Of a DNA stretch of 64,000 nucleotides, positions 23,059 through 47,999 are shown piece by piece. Position numbers and translations under genes: made by a program. How positions within the stretch are numbered: the first letter of the stretch is position 1; each line of letters begins with the position of its first letter. The notes beneath the pieces were generated by a model. It did not search any database and was not told the origin of the DNA. It was given only the letters and a program-made list of their open reading frames with translations. The DNA is from Mesostigma viride (taxonomy: Eukaryota; Streptophyta; Mesostigmatophyceae; Mesostigmatales; Mesostigmataceae), in contig RPFO01000053.1 of assembly GCA_009746045.1 (NCBI GenBank), positions 1 through 64,000 on the forward strand, in the 5' to 3' direction.

Positions 23059-24413
23059 GTCCTCTCTTGACAGTACAGTAGACAGAGAACCCAGGGTCTA
23101 TTTACAGTTGTGGAAACCTACATACCCGTGACAGCCGGCAGATTAGACTGCTTGCCTGCGCAGGTCACCTCGTTTTACGCGCAGTGAGCCAGTGCTTTGC
23201 ATCCCAGCAGCTTCTTAACCCGACTACCGACGTACAAATGCCCATGGTGATGGCGGATATGTAGCAGCAACCAGCCTTTAATTGTGCGTTTTAGGGGTCA
23301 ATTTATTGCATTTCACCGTGATTCCTTATTTAGAGAGAGTGTGTGCGACCAACCGGGCGGAGCAGTTGCGCACAATATGTGTTATGGGGACTTTGTCCAG
23401 GAATGCAATTAATTATTTGCGTGCTAATTCCAAGACATAAACATTTTAGTTATGAAGTCAAGTTCTCGTGAAATGCCCCGTAGGTGATAGAAGATGATGC
23501 ATATCGGTCTTATTCGCGACCCCAATAAAAGCTCGAATGGCGATTCCAAGGTCCGCCTGCTGAAAATCGCCGTGTTTGACAGGCGTCGGGGGCATGAGGA
23601 GGTACGCCGCGCAGATTGCGATGCACATCTGATGTAAAGAATGTCGTGATGTAAGAGTTGTTGCCGAAAGCTTGTTACCGTCATTCGCCTTCAGTTATGT
23701 CGTGTTTTGCGCCTTGAATTAAGAGCTGCCAGCTGTGTAGGGAAGGCCGATAGGAAATTTACGTGCGACCGGATTCTTTTTTGCTGTAATTGAGCCGCTC
23801 CCCACCGTATTCGCTAACTCGTTCCACAGTCACTATTAGGGTGATCATGAGCTTCTCTTGAAGCAACAACTGATTTTCCTCCTTAACTCTTAACCAAGGC
23901 ATTATTCTTGCTGTCCCGAACCGCTTCCAAGGTAGTAGCATTACCTTCCGCACAGCGCGCACGGGCCGAGTAGCATGCGGCATGCCTTGTGGCCACCTTG
24001 TAGCTCGTTTTATTCAGCGTGTGCTCCACCACCGTTTATGTAGCATCCATAGCCAGTGGTTTTAGCCTGCATGAGGGCCTGTCCTGCATCGGTGTAAGAG
24101 GCTGTGGCGGGCAAACACCTGCCACACCAAAAATTAATGCTGTACTGTTAGGAATCAGCATCCAACTCAACTAACTCGCTGCCAGGGCATCCTCACCTGG
24201 TTGATGTATGTCTGGCTGTGCTGTGAAAGCAGCATGCAGCATAGCTATTGCCCTGGAAAGGGAGGGTACCTGTCGGATTTGGCACGTGGACTTGGGCACA
24301 TGGGGGGGCATGTCGAGTCTGGGAGAATGTTCGGTCACCCTGTTTTCTAGTGTCTGGACTTCTGTACGCCATCCTGGTGGCTGCCGAATCCAAATATGTT
24401 ACAGTAGCATTAT
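23059..24413. other. Stretch without recognisable genes upstream of CCZ1
   Basis: No frame with a recognisable motif. The missing first coding exon of CCZ1, expected to carry a YDLRxGQ-like N-terminal segment, should lie here or nearby. I searched by eye and did not find it. Confidence 0.4.
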
Positions 24414-24523
24414 GACAATATTACAGTATCCTTAGGACGATATTACAGTATCATTGGGACGATGGTACAGTATCATGAGGACGATGGTACAGTATCAATG
24501 AGACGATATTACAGTATCATCGG
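24414..24523. repeat. 22-bp tandem repeat, five units
   Basis: Five units of a 22-base repeat containing GACGAT(A/G)(T/G)TACAGTATCAT, differing at a few positions each. It lies about 330 bases before the first recognised CCZ1 exon, so it is in the promoter, the 5' untranslated region or the first intron. Confidence 0.85.
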
Positions 24524-24853
24524 GAATCAACGTCCGCATCGCATCCGTGGGGATGTACACAGGCCATCTGCACCGCAGCCTCCTGCTCGCTTGCCGGAGG
24601 TAAAGGCAAGCTAGCCAGCCAGGTCTGCTGCTGCTGCACTGCTTGACATCTGTGCATGGCAACCTGAACCTGACTCCTGACACCTGACACTCAACCCCCT
24701 ACAATTCTACCCCACGCCCCAGGGCTCCACAAGGCAGGCATCCTGTGCCTTCTCACATCCTGCGGTTGCACCGGCTTCTTGCATCCCTGTGTTGGGCACA
24801 CTACCCCCTACCCCCTACCTCCTCCCCCCTACACCCTAACCCCCCAACCCCAG

Positions 24854-38018
<13,165 letters not shown>

Positions 38019-38440
38019 GGCAACATGGGGTACCCCAACCCAAGCTGAGGCAGCACAAGCCATCACAACTGAGCCAGCACTTGAGAGCCAACGGCAGTGC
38101 CATCAAAGACGCTGACTGTTCAGCTACTGCATGTGTGGGGCTATGATAGATGTGGATTGTACTCATGTGTGGATGGACAATCTGGATAGATGGAGCAATT
38201 TGCACGGAGACAATGCGCAGTCAGCACAGAATAACTCCACTGCCTCTGTGGAGCCAGGAGCACATGGACTTGGTATATGTCCTGCAACAGGAATACATTT
38301 ATTCCTTAAAAGCACGTGACTGCGTCATGTCGGGGCCAATAAAGGAAGCCTCAACCCCTGCATCAATGTTGCACCGAGGAGGGAGGGCGCCCGGCCTAGG
38401 CTTCTCTAATTGCCTCCCATGGGCGGCCACAGAAGATCTT
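38019..38440. other. CCZ1 downstream region
   Basis: Probable 3' untranslated region of CCZ1, followed by unassigned sequence up to the next LINE fragment. I see no clear polyadenylation signal and no other gene. Confidence 0.35.
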
Positions 38441-38894
38441 TTCTTCATGATGGTGCAGGCATCACCGAACCTGTGCAATTTTGGAGTGGATTATGTTATG
38501 CGCCAGGCACGTGCCTACTTTGCTCTGCTGGCTGGTGATCACCTGGCCTAGTGATCACGGACGAGCTTGAGGAAGGGGGGCCGACCAACTTGTAGAATTT
38601 AAGCTAGCTGACCTCATTTATGCCGACGCCATGTGAGCGCTCATTGAGAAGCCGGAGTCTGCCCAACTTTGGCTGAATTGCCTGGCGCTCGAGGCTCGTG
38701 CTGTTGGTCTAGAAATCAGCCCCAAAACGTAGGCCCTGGCCCTCGGTCTGGCCGGGCACCCGCCTCTTAGACGACACCGAGGTCGATCAATTACCCTACT
38801 TCAGGCCGCTTCAAGTTGCTAGGCAGTTGGCCTCCGGCCCGACCATGCGAGGACGACATGACGACCCGGATGTAGGCTTGGCGTGGGCGCAACT
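38440..38894 (+). pseudogene. Diverged LINE ORF2 fragment
   Basis: The plus strand shows VDYVMRQARAYFALLAGDHL (near 38490), then with frameshifts ADLIYADAM and CLALEARAVGLEISPKT. These parallel the VVDHVMRRARARF, ADLIYADDTT and LEARVVGLEISVKT segments of copies A and B. The catalytic YADD is altered to YADA, and stops interrupt the frame. This is an older or different subfamily that lies directly in front of copy B. Confidence 0.78.
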
Positions 38895-40572
38895 CCATGA
38901 CCAACGCCGCTGGTGGAGCATGCAACCCCGCCCTACCTCGGATCATCGAGCGCGACCTGTTCATTCAAGGTCGCATCTCTGGTAACCCTGGTAACTATCG
39001 GGGGTGTCTGCGCCTCCAGAGCGCCGCACTGAAGGTCTTCATGCGCACGATGCCGCACCGGCTTCGCGCTGCGCTGGACCCACACCTGGGTGAGTCTCAG
39101 ATGGGTTTCCGTCGTGGTCGTAACACTGTCATGGCTGTTTTTGTCGCGCGCCGGTTGATGGAGGAGGTGCGTCGCCTTTGCCCTGATGGTTTGCCGCTGG
39201 TTAGCTTCATTTTTGTCGACTATAGCAAGGCCTTTGACACGGTCCTCTGGGAGGCTCTTTGGGCCATCCTAGCTCTGGACCGAGTGCCACCAGCGTTTAT
39301 TGCTGCCATTCGTCGACTGTATGAGGGCTCACAGGCAGTAGTGCGGACGTACTGCGTAAAGCACCACCCCACCATTCCCCCTTCACCACGGGGTGTGGCA
39401 AGGTTGTGTCCTGTCCCCATATCTGTTCATTATTGTTGTGGATCACGTCGTGCGCCGGGCACGTGCGCGCTTTACTGCTTCGAGCCCGGCTTGGACATCC
39501 TTAACGAGCGCCAGCATGGCGGGGTTGGCACTGGCTACCGCCTGGCCGACCTGATTTATGCGGACGACACCACCCTCATTGCGCCCCCCGAGAACATTCG
39601 AAGACCTGGCTGGACTGTCTGGGCTTGGAGGCCAGGGTGGTGGGGTTGGAGATTAGTGTCAAAACTGAGGCGATGGTGATTGGGGCCTCCAGTCGCCCAC
39701 CGCTGCCGCGACTGCTCGACGGGACGGAGGTACCGTTCCGTGACCGCTTCAAACTGCTGGGGAGAATGCTCCCTGACACCGCCGACGATGTGGACATCCG
39801 CATCGGCCTGGCCTGGGCCAGGCTCCGTTCGCTCAACACCTACTGGCGCTCGAAGGGCCTGGGCGTCGTGGGCGATCACCGCAAGCGCATGCTCTTCAAG
39901 GTCCTCGTCCTCACGGTGCTTACGTATGGCGCCGAGGCGTGGACACTCACGGACACACTGGCGGCTAAGCTAGACGGCACGGTTTACAGGATGCTCCGAC
40001 AGGTCCTGAATGTAGGGTTTTCCAAGCATAGGTCATTACAGTCTTTGTATCAGGGTATGCCTCGTATTTCGGACGAGATTAGGCAGCGTAGGATAGCATT
40101 TGTAGGACATCTTGCTCGCACCAGCCAGGTTGACACCGCCCTTGGTCTGGCCGGCCCCCAGCGGCTTGGCCAACCAGGGCGGCACATCTTGACCTGGCCT
40201 GGCCCCAAGGACATTCCCACGAAGCTAGGTAAACCTGCCATGAACTACATCCAGATGTTGCTGGCCGACCTAGTGGTCCCAGCTCAGTTTGAACACCGCA
40301 TCCACTCCCTCTCCCTTCTTTGGACTGCCATGCAGAACAAGAAGAGGTGGCAGAAGATTGTCCAGGCTCACACGCCAGCCCCTGTGGGCAAGCCACCCCC
40401 CCCCCAAGAGGAAGGGGGTTTTGCTGAGTAGTGTAGTTAGGATTTTTCTAGCCTAGATAGCTTAGAGTTAGGTTAGTTCGCTTACGCGGCTTCTTCCACC
40501 TCCACCCATCCAGCATGGAATATGTGCTACATGATCTCCCAACGGAGGCATGTTATAATTTAACTTAATTTT
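38895..40572 (+). mobile_element. LINE copy B: reverse transcriptase ORF2, frameshifted, with 3' end
   Basis: The longest retrotransposon copy in the window. It opens with a GYRGCLRLQSAALKVF-like RT segment (upstream part missing) and carries GFRRGRNTVMAVFVARRLME, the RT motif FIFVDYSKAFDTV (near 39209), a frameshifted VLSPYLFIIVVDHV region (near 39410-39460) and the catalytic YADDTTL (near 39556). A further frameshift near 39610 leads into an open stretch to the stop at 40429-40431. That stretch carries KRMLFKVLVLTVLTYGAEAW and NYIQMLLADLVVPAQFEHR. The 3' end (family Y) ends in TTTAACTTAATTTTTTAA at about 40557-40574. There is no apurinic-type endonuclease in the copy. At least two frameshifts make it inactive. 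Confidence 0.9.
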
Positions 40573-40574
40573 TT

Positions 40575-40860
40575 AATGCATCGCGCGCCCTTAGCACATT
40601 CAGACCTAGCTGGACTGTCTGCCGCTTGGAGGCGCGCGGTTGGTGGGGTTGCAGATTAGTGTCAAAACCGAGGCGATGGTGGTTGGGGCTACCAGTTGCC
40701 CCGCCCCGGCCGCTGCTGCTAGACGGGACGGAGGTCCCGTTCTGTGAGCGCTTCAAGCTGCTGGCGGGAGCATGCTCCCTCACTGACACCACCGACAATG
40801 TGGAAACCTGCATCGGCCGGCCTGGCCTGGGCCAGGCTCCGTTCTCTCAACACCTACTGC
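40575..40860 (+). pseudogene. LINE copy C: short ORF2 fragment
   Basis: Matches copy A from its 'CATCGCGCGCCC' junction near 9846 through the LLDGTEVPF and RFKLL segments to LAWARLRSLNTY, with frameshifts. It sits immediately after the tail of copy B and breaks off near 40858, where the G-rich repeat begins soon after. Confidence 0.8.
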
Positions 40861-40924
40861 CACATGATCTAAAACCACCTATCGCTGTGCTATCTGACGC
40901 TGTCCACTGGTCGTCCAAATCAGC

Positions 40925-42060
40925 AGGTCGTAGTAGAAGCTCACTGCCGGTGGAGGAGGCCAGGAGGTGGGGCGGGGTCGGGAGGCGGCGGTGGGTGGTG
41001 GTGGCTGGATTGGGGCGTCAATGGGGTGGCGGAGGGGAGTAGGAGGGGGGTGGGCGGGGAGGCGGGGTTGGGGTGGTGGTGGGCAGTGGCGGCGATTGGT
41101 ATGGGTGGTGGCGGCGGCAGTGGTGGTGGTGCTGGTGGTAAGGAGGGAGGGGGGGTGCTGGCATCAGCGGCGGTGGCAGAGAGGGAACGGGGGTGGTGGT
41201 GGGGCGGGGTAATGGCGGGGAGTGGGGGTGGCGGTGGTGGTGGCGCGGTGGGGCGGAGGGAGGGCGGGGAGGGTGGCGGTGAGGTGTGGAATGCGGGGGA
41301 AGGGGGAGGCGGAGGTGGTGGGTGGGGGCGTTGGTATGGGTGGTGGTGGTGAGGGAGGAGGGGTTGGGGTGGCGGCAGCATCGTCGTCGGCGAGGAAGGG
41401 GAAGGGGGAGGGATATGGTGCATGGAGGTGGGGTTGGCTATGGTGGGGAGGAAGGCGGTGGGGTGGGGACGGAGAGGGAGGGGGGGAGGCGGTAGTGGTG
41501 GGGGTGGGGGTGAGGAAGGAGGGGGCCGGGGGGAGGAGGGGGGCTGGGGATGTCGGCATCGTAGTCGTCGGCATCGGGTGGGGGGAGGGGGGGGGAACAG
41601 GGGAGGGGAGAGGGGATACGGGACCGGGTGGTGGGGCGGTGGCAAGGGTGGTGGGGTGGAGAGGGGAGGGAGGAGGGGAGGGCCGATGTGGTGGGCGGTG
41701 GCGGTGGTATGGGTGGTGGCGATAGTGGTGGCGGTGGTGGTGAGAAAGGATGGGGGGCTGGGGGAGGAGGGCGAAGGTGGTGGGCGTTGGCGGTGGTATC
41801 GGTGGCCACGGTGGAGGTGGTGGCGGTGGGGAGGGAGGAGGGGGGGGGGGCTGGGGGGGTCGGAATCGTCGTCGGCGGCAGAGGGGGAAAATGGGAAGGA
41901 CATGGTGGTGGGCGTGGATAGTGGCGGGGAGTGGTGGTGGCGGTGGGGAAGGTGCGGAGTAGGGGGGCGGAGAGATGGGTGTTGGCGGTGGGGAGGAAGG
42001 AGGGGGGGCCTGGGGTTGTCGGCATCGTCGTCGGCAGCTGCTTGGTGGGTCCTAGCGATC
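40925..42060. repeat. G-rich degenerate repeat field with TCGTCGTCGGC anchors
   Basis: About 1.1 kb with a very strong G excess on the plus strand (GGTGGTGGCGGTGG, GGGGAGGG). Within it, variants of GTCGGCATCGTCGTCGGC recur near 41380, 41555, 41868 and 42018. This points to a higher-order unit of roughly 150-310 bases. Proline-rich frames on the minus strand and glycine-rich frames on the plus strand are composition artefacts. Confidence 0.8.
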
Positions 42061-42239
42061 CATCACACGCCAAGTAGTCGCGATGGGATGGCTTGGCGTG
42101 GAGTCATGTGACGAGAGACGGCAGTAATACTTGCTTGATGAGACAACTTAGCCGCCGACGCCGCCTGGAAGCCTCGGAGGCTGGACGACAGCAGGGTCCG
42201 CGAGCACGCATAATGACACCGGTTGGAGGCGTTGGAGGG

Positions 42240-43060
42240 CCATGCCTAGCTTCCTGCATGTTGGGGGGGGGGGGGGCGCGGGTATGGTTGGGGGCGTGTT
42301 GTCGTGGTGGGGTCACATGTGCGTAGTTGGGAGGACGTTGAGGTGGCACATGACGTGTTGTGTGGAGCCCGTGGGGTGCTCCTGTGTCGGGTGAGGGACT
42401 GGGTGGGGTAGGATGTGGGGGGGTCTTGGTGGTGTGGTCCGAGGGTGGACCTGTGCGGACGTGAAAAGCAGGGGGCATGTGTGTTTGGGGGTGGGTGGGG
42501 TGGGGGGGTGGGGGTGGGGGGGTAAGGGGGGGTGGGGGTGGGGGGGGGCGAGGTGCCCCCCACCCTTTGGGGTTGCGTGGGGGACAGTGTGATGGGGTTG
42601 GTCGGGCAGTCGTGGTACACCGATGGCCATTGTAGTCCGTGGGATCCATACTCGGGACCGGGTGGGTAGGTGGGAACTCATGTGGTTGCAGAGGGGAGGC
42701 CGTGGGACGAGCTCGTTAGGTGGTTTAGTAGGTGTTGGTGTGGAAGGTGGTGTAGGTAATACGGAAGGGTGGTGGTCACGTAGGTTAGTTAGGGGGACTC
42801 AAGGTGGATGGTCGGGTGGGTCAGCGTATGGTTTGGGGGAGGAGCCGGGAGGGCGGTGTTACGGTGTTGTGGGGGACCTCGGTGTGGGGGCAAGAGTGGT
42901 CCGTAGTCAGGTGGGGATGGATATCGGCATATGTGGATGTCTGTAACGTATATTTGTGGGTGGGCCGGGTATGGAACAGGAAGGGGGGTGGGGCGAGTGG
43001 GAGTTAGCGGGGTGGAGGGTGCTGGCATTGTTGCGAGTTGGTTGGAGGCACATGGACACA
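42240..43060. repeat. G-rich low-complexity sequence
   Basis: G/T-rich on the plus strand with GGGGGTGGGGG runs, less regular than the field at 40925-42060. No gene is recognisable. Confidence 0.6.
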
Positions 43061-45546
43061 CGTAATGGCAAGGGTAACTGCATGCATAGAAACATTGTAC
43101 CAGCTGCTCCTAGAACATCTACCACCCTCAACATGCAACAACCAACAGCAACCGACAACCGCCGACAGTGACAACGTTAGCAAGATGTGACGCCAATTCC
43201 ATGGAGACCCGGATGTAATTTCGGGTGGTGCCTAGTCCTGCCGTGCACTTCTACCTTAATTTGGGGCCGCATAACTAACGCCGCATAACGTTTGGTGCAA
43301 CAAGGGCTCGGGGCCCGTATGGTGGCAGCCGGTAGGTGGAGACCTTGATTGCCAAAGATATCCGGCGTGGCGGAGGGGCCGGTGGCAACAATATGGAGGA
43401 GGCGATGGAGCGATGGAGGAAGGGTAGGCAGTAGCCCGGTGCCCAGCAGCGGCGGAAGTGGAAATATTGCTTGACGTGGTGCGTGCGGTGGGATTGACCT
43501 AGGCACTGCCTACTATCACCCGGACATTTCCTGTTATGGCACAGCCCGCAGCCGGCCAAGGGGGAGACGGGCCTTCATTGCTGCGAATTAAGAATTAAGG
43601 GCGTGATATTGCATGGGGGAAAAAAAATTATGCCGAGAGTCTCAGGGCGGCTCGCGTGGTGACAGCTGCAGCGTGAGGGCCGAGGAGCTCAAGATGTAGG
43701 TCTCGTATATTTGGGCCACTGGTGAGGTCGCCAATGTGATGGAGGCCTCTCCATCGTGCCAGTCGGACATCACTCAACAGCCAGAGGGTCGGCTGACGGG
43801 CTGAGTTCTAGAATTCTGTGGGCCTAGAATTCTGTTGACTGCACAGAATTGACCCCGGAAAGATCGAATCGCGGGCATGGGCAGGCGAGGTAATAGAGGG
43901 GAACATAGCGCCAGCGGTTAAGGAAATAAAGTCCTGTGTACAGTGCTGCGCCGCAGAAGCAGTCGAGGCGTCGGCTCAGTTGGCACGGAGACGAGAAGTC
44001 TGTCAAAACTGCGCATTGATGCCTGGTGGCGAAATGAGAGCACATTATGTAGTTCTCGCGCTGGCGGTTTTCATGGGCTAAATTTTATTTTACTTCTCGA
44101 AGCGTGCGCGGGTGAAAATCGTAAGTCCGCCATAGCCGCCATTTCAAACATTTTGTGCGTGTGCGGCGTGGATCACTTGCCCGAAGTCCAGCGGGACAGG
44201 TGGAACAGGAGTGGTGACATACAGCCATGCTATTTGGGGGACCAATACCGCCACCGCCAGGTTGAAATGTCCGGCCCCCATATTGAACTCAGGGTCCAAT
44301 GCCAACCGCCGGAATGAAACTTGCTGGCCCCCAGTATGCTAGCGCCCCCCTGGGGCGCCGCCACCGGTGCGCCGACAGCCGGCCCCCATATGCCCCCCCC
44401 CAACGCGCTGAAATTTTCGTGTTCAGTGACCAGATCACAATTTGATCCGGGCGCAAAATGATTGGCTGTACGGTACGAACAAAAAACGAAATTTTAGTAT
44501 CGAAGTTCCGCAGCGCTTGCTGAATTTGCCCCGGAAGCCCGGGGGGACTTTCCCCGCTGAAAGGTGTCCGCGGAACCGAATTGTAGCCAACGCGGAAGCG
44601 TGTGAAGACAACGCAGCAGACGAGCACTTGCCACGTGGCAAATTCCCTTCGGCAGTAGGCTCGCCATATGGGGGCCATGACCACCCGCCGGCAGGCTATT
44701 TCAGCCGCAGCCCCTATATTTATTTAGGGGCCGGACCAATGCAGCCACCGGCAGCCTTGGGGCCAGACCCTAGTACCCGTGAAATTTTGGCTGGACATGT
44801 CACCCCTCCTGGTGGAACCTTGTGACCGTGCCAGCTCGTACAGACCAGGCCGGACGTCCAAATTTAGAATAGTAGCGGAGATTCCCAGAGCCCAACAGAG
44901 GGCTAGGGCCTAGGGACTAGGGCACTGTGTACATACTGACGTCCAGGTCTACAGATACCGGTATATACAGGGCTACAGTAGGAGAGGCTAGGATTTGGGA
45001 AGTAGGAACCTAGGTACGCGAATATCGGCAGAATAAGCAGAAAGCAGGCTTGAACCAGGAGGTAAAAATGCAATTGATGTCCTAGACCCAGGCTTTGCTT
45101 TTGTAAACCTCGTCGGTCCCTATGGCAAGGTCGCTTGCATTGCCAATAATTTTGTGATGGAAAGATAAATGGATGGTCGCTGGCTTTCGTGGCTTTTAAC
45201 AATCTTGCCCGCTGTGGCAAGTAGTGAACATGCTGAAAGCATCTGCAGATGACATGATGATATAAGGATAGTCAGTCAACTTTGGGACAGCAGCACAGGT
45301 TACTTGAACTTGTGCCCCTAAGTGGTACAAGTTACAAGCCCTATTCCAGGAAGAAATAATCTCGTAGTGATGCGTCGCTTTAGTTTGGCCATTGTTATTT
45401 AGCATGGGTAATTTGCGGATCGTTCGTCGCTTGGTAGCGACCCCGTCGCGGCATGAACGGACATTGTAAACCGTGGCCATTGGCGGGCAAATGATAACGG
45501 TTGGGGATACTTGCGTAGATTATCGAGCAAGTGGTGCTCTACTCTA
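43061..45546. other. Stretch without recognisable genes
   Basis: Short frames only. CG-rich patches near 44270-44420 and 44650-44780 contain repeated CCGGCCCCCATAT-like segments. A CCCCTA/TAGGGG short stem lies near 44712. The promoter and 5' untranslated region of the gene at 45547 should lie at the right end. Confidence 0.4.
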
Positions 45547-47520
45547 ATGTCACGGCCAATGTACGACGAGCAGAATGCTCGGCCCCAAGCCAACACGGCC
45601 GTCCCCGCCTTCATCCTTCGCAAGCTGCCCACATTCGGCATACCTGCCAAGCTGCAGAAACAGCCCGCCCCGGTGCGCCGGGACGTGGCCGCCGCGCTCC
45701 CCGAGGAACAGAGCTTTGAGCTGCAGTCCTCAATGGGCCTCCTCAACAAAGAAGGCCGCTTCAGCAAGATGCCCAAGGATGCCTACCCGTACCCCGTCAT
45801 CCCTGGCGAGCCCCTGGGCATCAGTTCCCCGAGCTCCCCTCTCTCACCGGGCCACCCCGGCGCGAGCCAAAAGTTACTTCCCTTCAACCTGCGCGGGAAG
45901 GGCCCGATCTCTGGCCCCGTTACGGCGCGCAGCACGATCGGCGCGGCGACCCTAAAGCCCAAGATCGATGTCCCCCCTCTCAAGCACCGCGGCAAGGACA
46001 TGGCGGCCACCAAGGAGCGGCTGGCTGCTCTCGTCCGGCATTCGCGTGAGGTCACCCGAGAGATGCAGGCGCGCACCGCTGAGTACGAGATGCTCACGCA
46101 CACCGTGCAGGTGCCACCTGGCGCCAGGCCACGCACCTCGTACGACCCGGCGGCGGCGGCAGCAGCGGATCGGCGCAAGGGAAGCCCGCGGGGCAATCGA
46201 GGGGGTGATGGCGAGGTCAACACGTGGTCAAGGGAGGCGGACGAGGAGCCAGGGGGGAGGGAACGGCATGGCAGGCATGGGGACGGGGACGCGGAAGGGG
46301 GGGATGCGATGGCAGCCACTTTTTCCCCCCCCGTAGGCAAGGGCAGGGACCGGGGCGGGCACACGCCACGACGGGGCGTGCGGGAGGTTGACCGACTGAC
46401 ACCTGGCAGAGACCCTGCGGTCCCGAGGCATGGAGGTAGCGTGAAGGAGGGGACGGGGGAGGATGAAGGTTCGCTTCCCCCGAGTGTGCTGGCAGACAGC
46501 CCCTTGCCGTGCTGGGATTGGGAGGAGGACGCGGGCGGGGGGGGCCAGGACAGCCACCGCAGCAACGCACATGAGCAAGGGGAGGTCAGCCACCGCAGCA
46601 ACGCCAGCCGTGCCAGCCAGCGGTCCGACAAGGGTGTTGACGACGACGAGAGAGACGAGGGAGAGGCGGGCGAGGGGGATTTCAGTGGTGGAACCCTGGC
46701 GGAATCAGGCGCGGCGGGCGCAGACAATCCTGATAGGGAGGACACGGGAGCAGGGCCAGGGGGCGAGGGGGGGCTGGGGACGCCCCAATACCTGCCAGGG
46801 GGTGGAGACAAAGGCGCCGGGCAGCAACCGCTGGCGGCGCAGCCATCCCCTCGGATAAACACTACCGGGGGCACGGCGCGCCCCCCCTCGGCATCCCGCG
46901 AGTCTCCCCGCCCGTCCTCTGCGCCGCACGACGTGGACGAGCTGAGGGAGGCCGCGCGTGCCGAGGTCAAGATGGCCTACTTGGAGATGCAGATGCTGGG
47001 TGGAGGGGGAAACACGCTGGGTGCAAACACGTTAGGCGGCAGCGGGACACCCACACGGCGGCCATCCTCTCGAGGGATGGTTGTGGGTGGCAGCACGGTG
47101 GGGAGCAGCAGCGCTGTGGGTGCCACCACCCGCAAGATCGTGGTCCACAAGGCGGACAAAGTGGCGGCGGGCGGTGGGTTCATTCTGCGGCAGAAACCGG
47201 CAAGCGGTTGCGCGCCGTCCCTGTCGCCCAGGAGCGCCCCGATGCGCTCGAACACGGCGCCGATGCTGCAGCTGATACCGACAGAGCGGCCCTTCCCTCT
47301 GACAGGTGGCCCCGCCCCCGCCACGTATGGTGAGGTCATACAGCGGATGCTCCTGCTGGAGCAAGAGATGGGGGGGTCGGCCACCGAGGCGATCGCCGCG
47401 GAGATACTGCGGCAGCGGCGCGAGGGGGAGGGGGCGAGAGGCACGCCCTCGCCGACCCCCTTGGTGTCCATGGGGGGTGGGCTTGCCAGGACTTCTGTGC
47501 GGACGCCCAGCGGACACTAG
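45547..47520 (+). CDS. Unknown 657-aa disordered protein
   Basis: A single long open frame. I start it at the first ATG (MSRPMYDEQ); the frame is open a little further upstream but without an ATG. Residues 1-210 look most conserved: LRKLPTFGIPAKLQKQP, an LLNKEGRFSKMPKDAYPYPV segment, and a charged, probably helical stretch (KERLAALVRHSREVTREMQA, about 150-180). Residues 215-450 are low-complexity, rich in Gly, Asp, Glu, Ser and Arg. A short helical region, AREAARAEVKMAYLEMQ-like, lies near 475-490. The C-terminal part has a predicted helix around YGEVIQRMLLLEQEMGG and a Ser/Thr/Pro-rich end. I recognise no domain, signal peptide or membrane segment. The codon third positions are strongly GC, like the exons of the recognised genes, which supports real coding. 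An additional 5' exon cannot be excluded. No function is proposed. Confidence 0.62.
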   Translation: MSRPMYDEQNARPQANTAVPAFILRKLPTFGIPAKLQKQPAPVRRDVAAALPEEQSFELQSSMGLLNKEGRFSKMPKDAYPYPVIPGEPLGISSPSSPLSPGHPGASQKLLPFNLRGKGPISGPVTARSTIGAATLKPKIDVPPLKHRGKDMAATKERLAALVRHSREVTREMQARTAEYEMLTHTVQVPPGARPRTSYDPAAAAAADRRKGSPRGNRGGDGEVNTWSREADEEPGGRERHGRHGDGDAEGGDAMAATFSPPVGKGRDRGGHTPRRGVREVDRLTPGRDPAVPRHGGSVKEGTGEDEGSLPPSVLADSPLPCWDWEEDAGGGGQDSHRSNAHEQGEVSHRSNASRASQRSDKGVDDDERDEGEAGEGDFSGGTLAESGAAGADNPDREDTGAGPGGEGGLGTPQYLPGGGDKGAGQQPLAAQPSPRINTTGGTARPPSASRESPRPSSAPHDVDELREAARAEVKMAYLEMQMLGGGGNTLGANTLGGSGTPTRRPSSRGMVVGGSTVGSSSAVGATTRKIVVHKADKVAAGGGFILRQKPASGCAPSLSPRSAPMRSNTAPMLQLIPTERPFPLTGGPAPATYGEVIQRMLLLEQEMGGSATEAIAAEILRQRREGEGARGTPSPTPLVSMGGGLARTSVRTPSGH

Positions 47521-47999
47521 TGCTAACGGGGCCGTGCGAGAGTTACGCCTGGGATGCAACAAACGTCTGCACGATGTCAGCTACACTAGCATTAGGCTTT
47601 TTCAAGGGCGGTAGAATTTGAGCCAATCCCGACAAATTATTTTCGTAATTAATTAAAGGAACGTCAGCAGCACAACCAGCTCAGGCCTGTATGATGCTTC
47701 GAGAATCCATGGCATGAAAATTCAATCAAGCCTATCTGTATACATGACGTCTTCAACACAGAGGGGAGACAACGTGATGGATATATGAAATATGTTGGTG
47801 CCAATATTACGTGGCAGTTAGACGTTTTAATTTGCGCGAAATGCCATTTGAGTATGCAGATCAATTAATTAATTAATCTGGGCTCTGGCATATACCTGTT
47901 GGCCAAATACTATAGTTTTACATGGATCATGGTATATCAATGGACTATAATGATCATCATGGTCGCCTTTTCGAACTTGAGTGAGGTGTTTGACTTGTT
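47521..47999. other. Downstream region of the 657-aa gene
   Basis: AT-richer sequence with TTAATTAATTAA-type runs at 47649-47657 and 47864-47876, which resemble LINE tails. No coding feature. Confidence 0.4.

Noticed and set aside
40941-42111. 320-residue proline-rich frame on the minus strand and glycine-rich frames on the plus strand
   Set aside because: Composition of the G-rich repeat field explains them; no globular segment and no splice-linked exon.
45783-46970. 395-residue minus-strand frame opposite the 657-aa gene
   Set aside because: Ser/Pro-rich antisense shadow of a GC-rich coding region; the plus frame is longer and has the better residue pattern.
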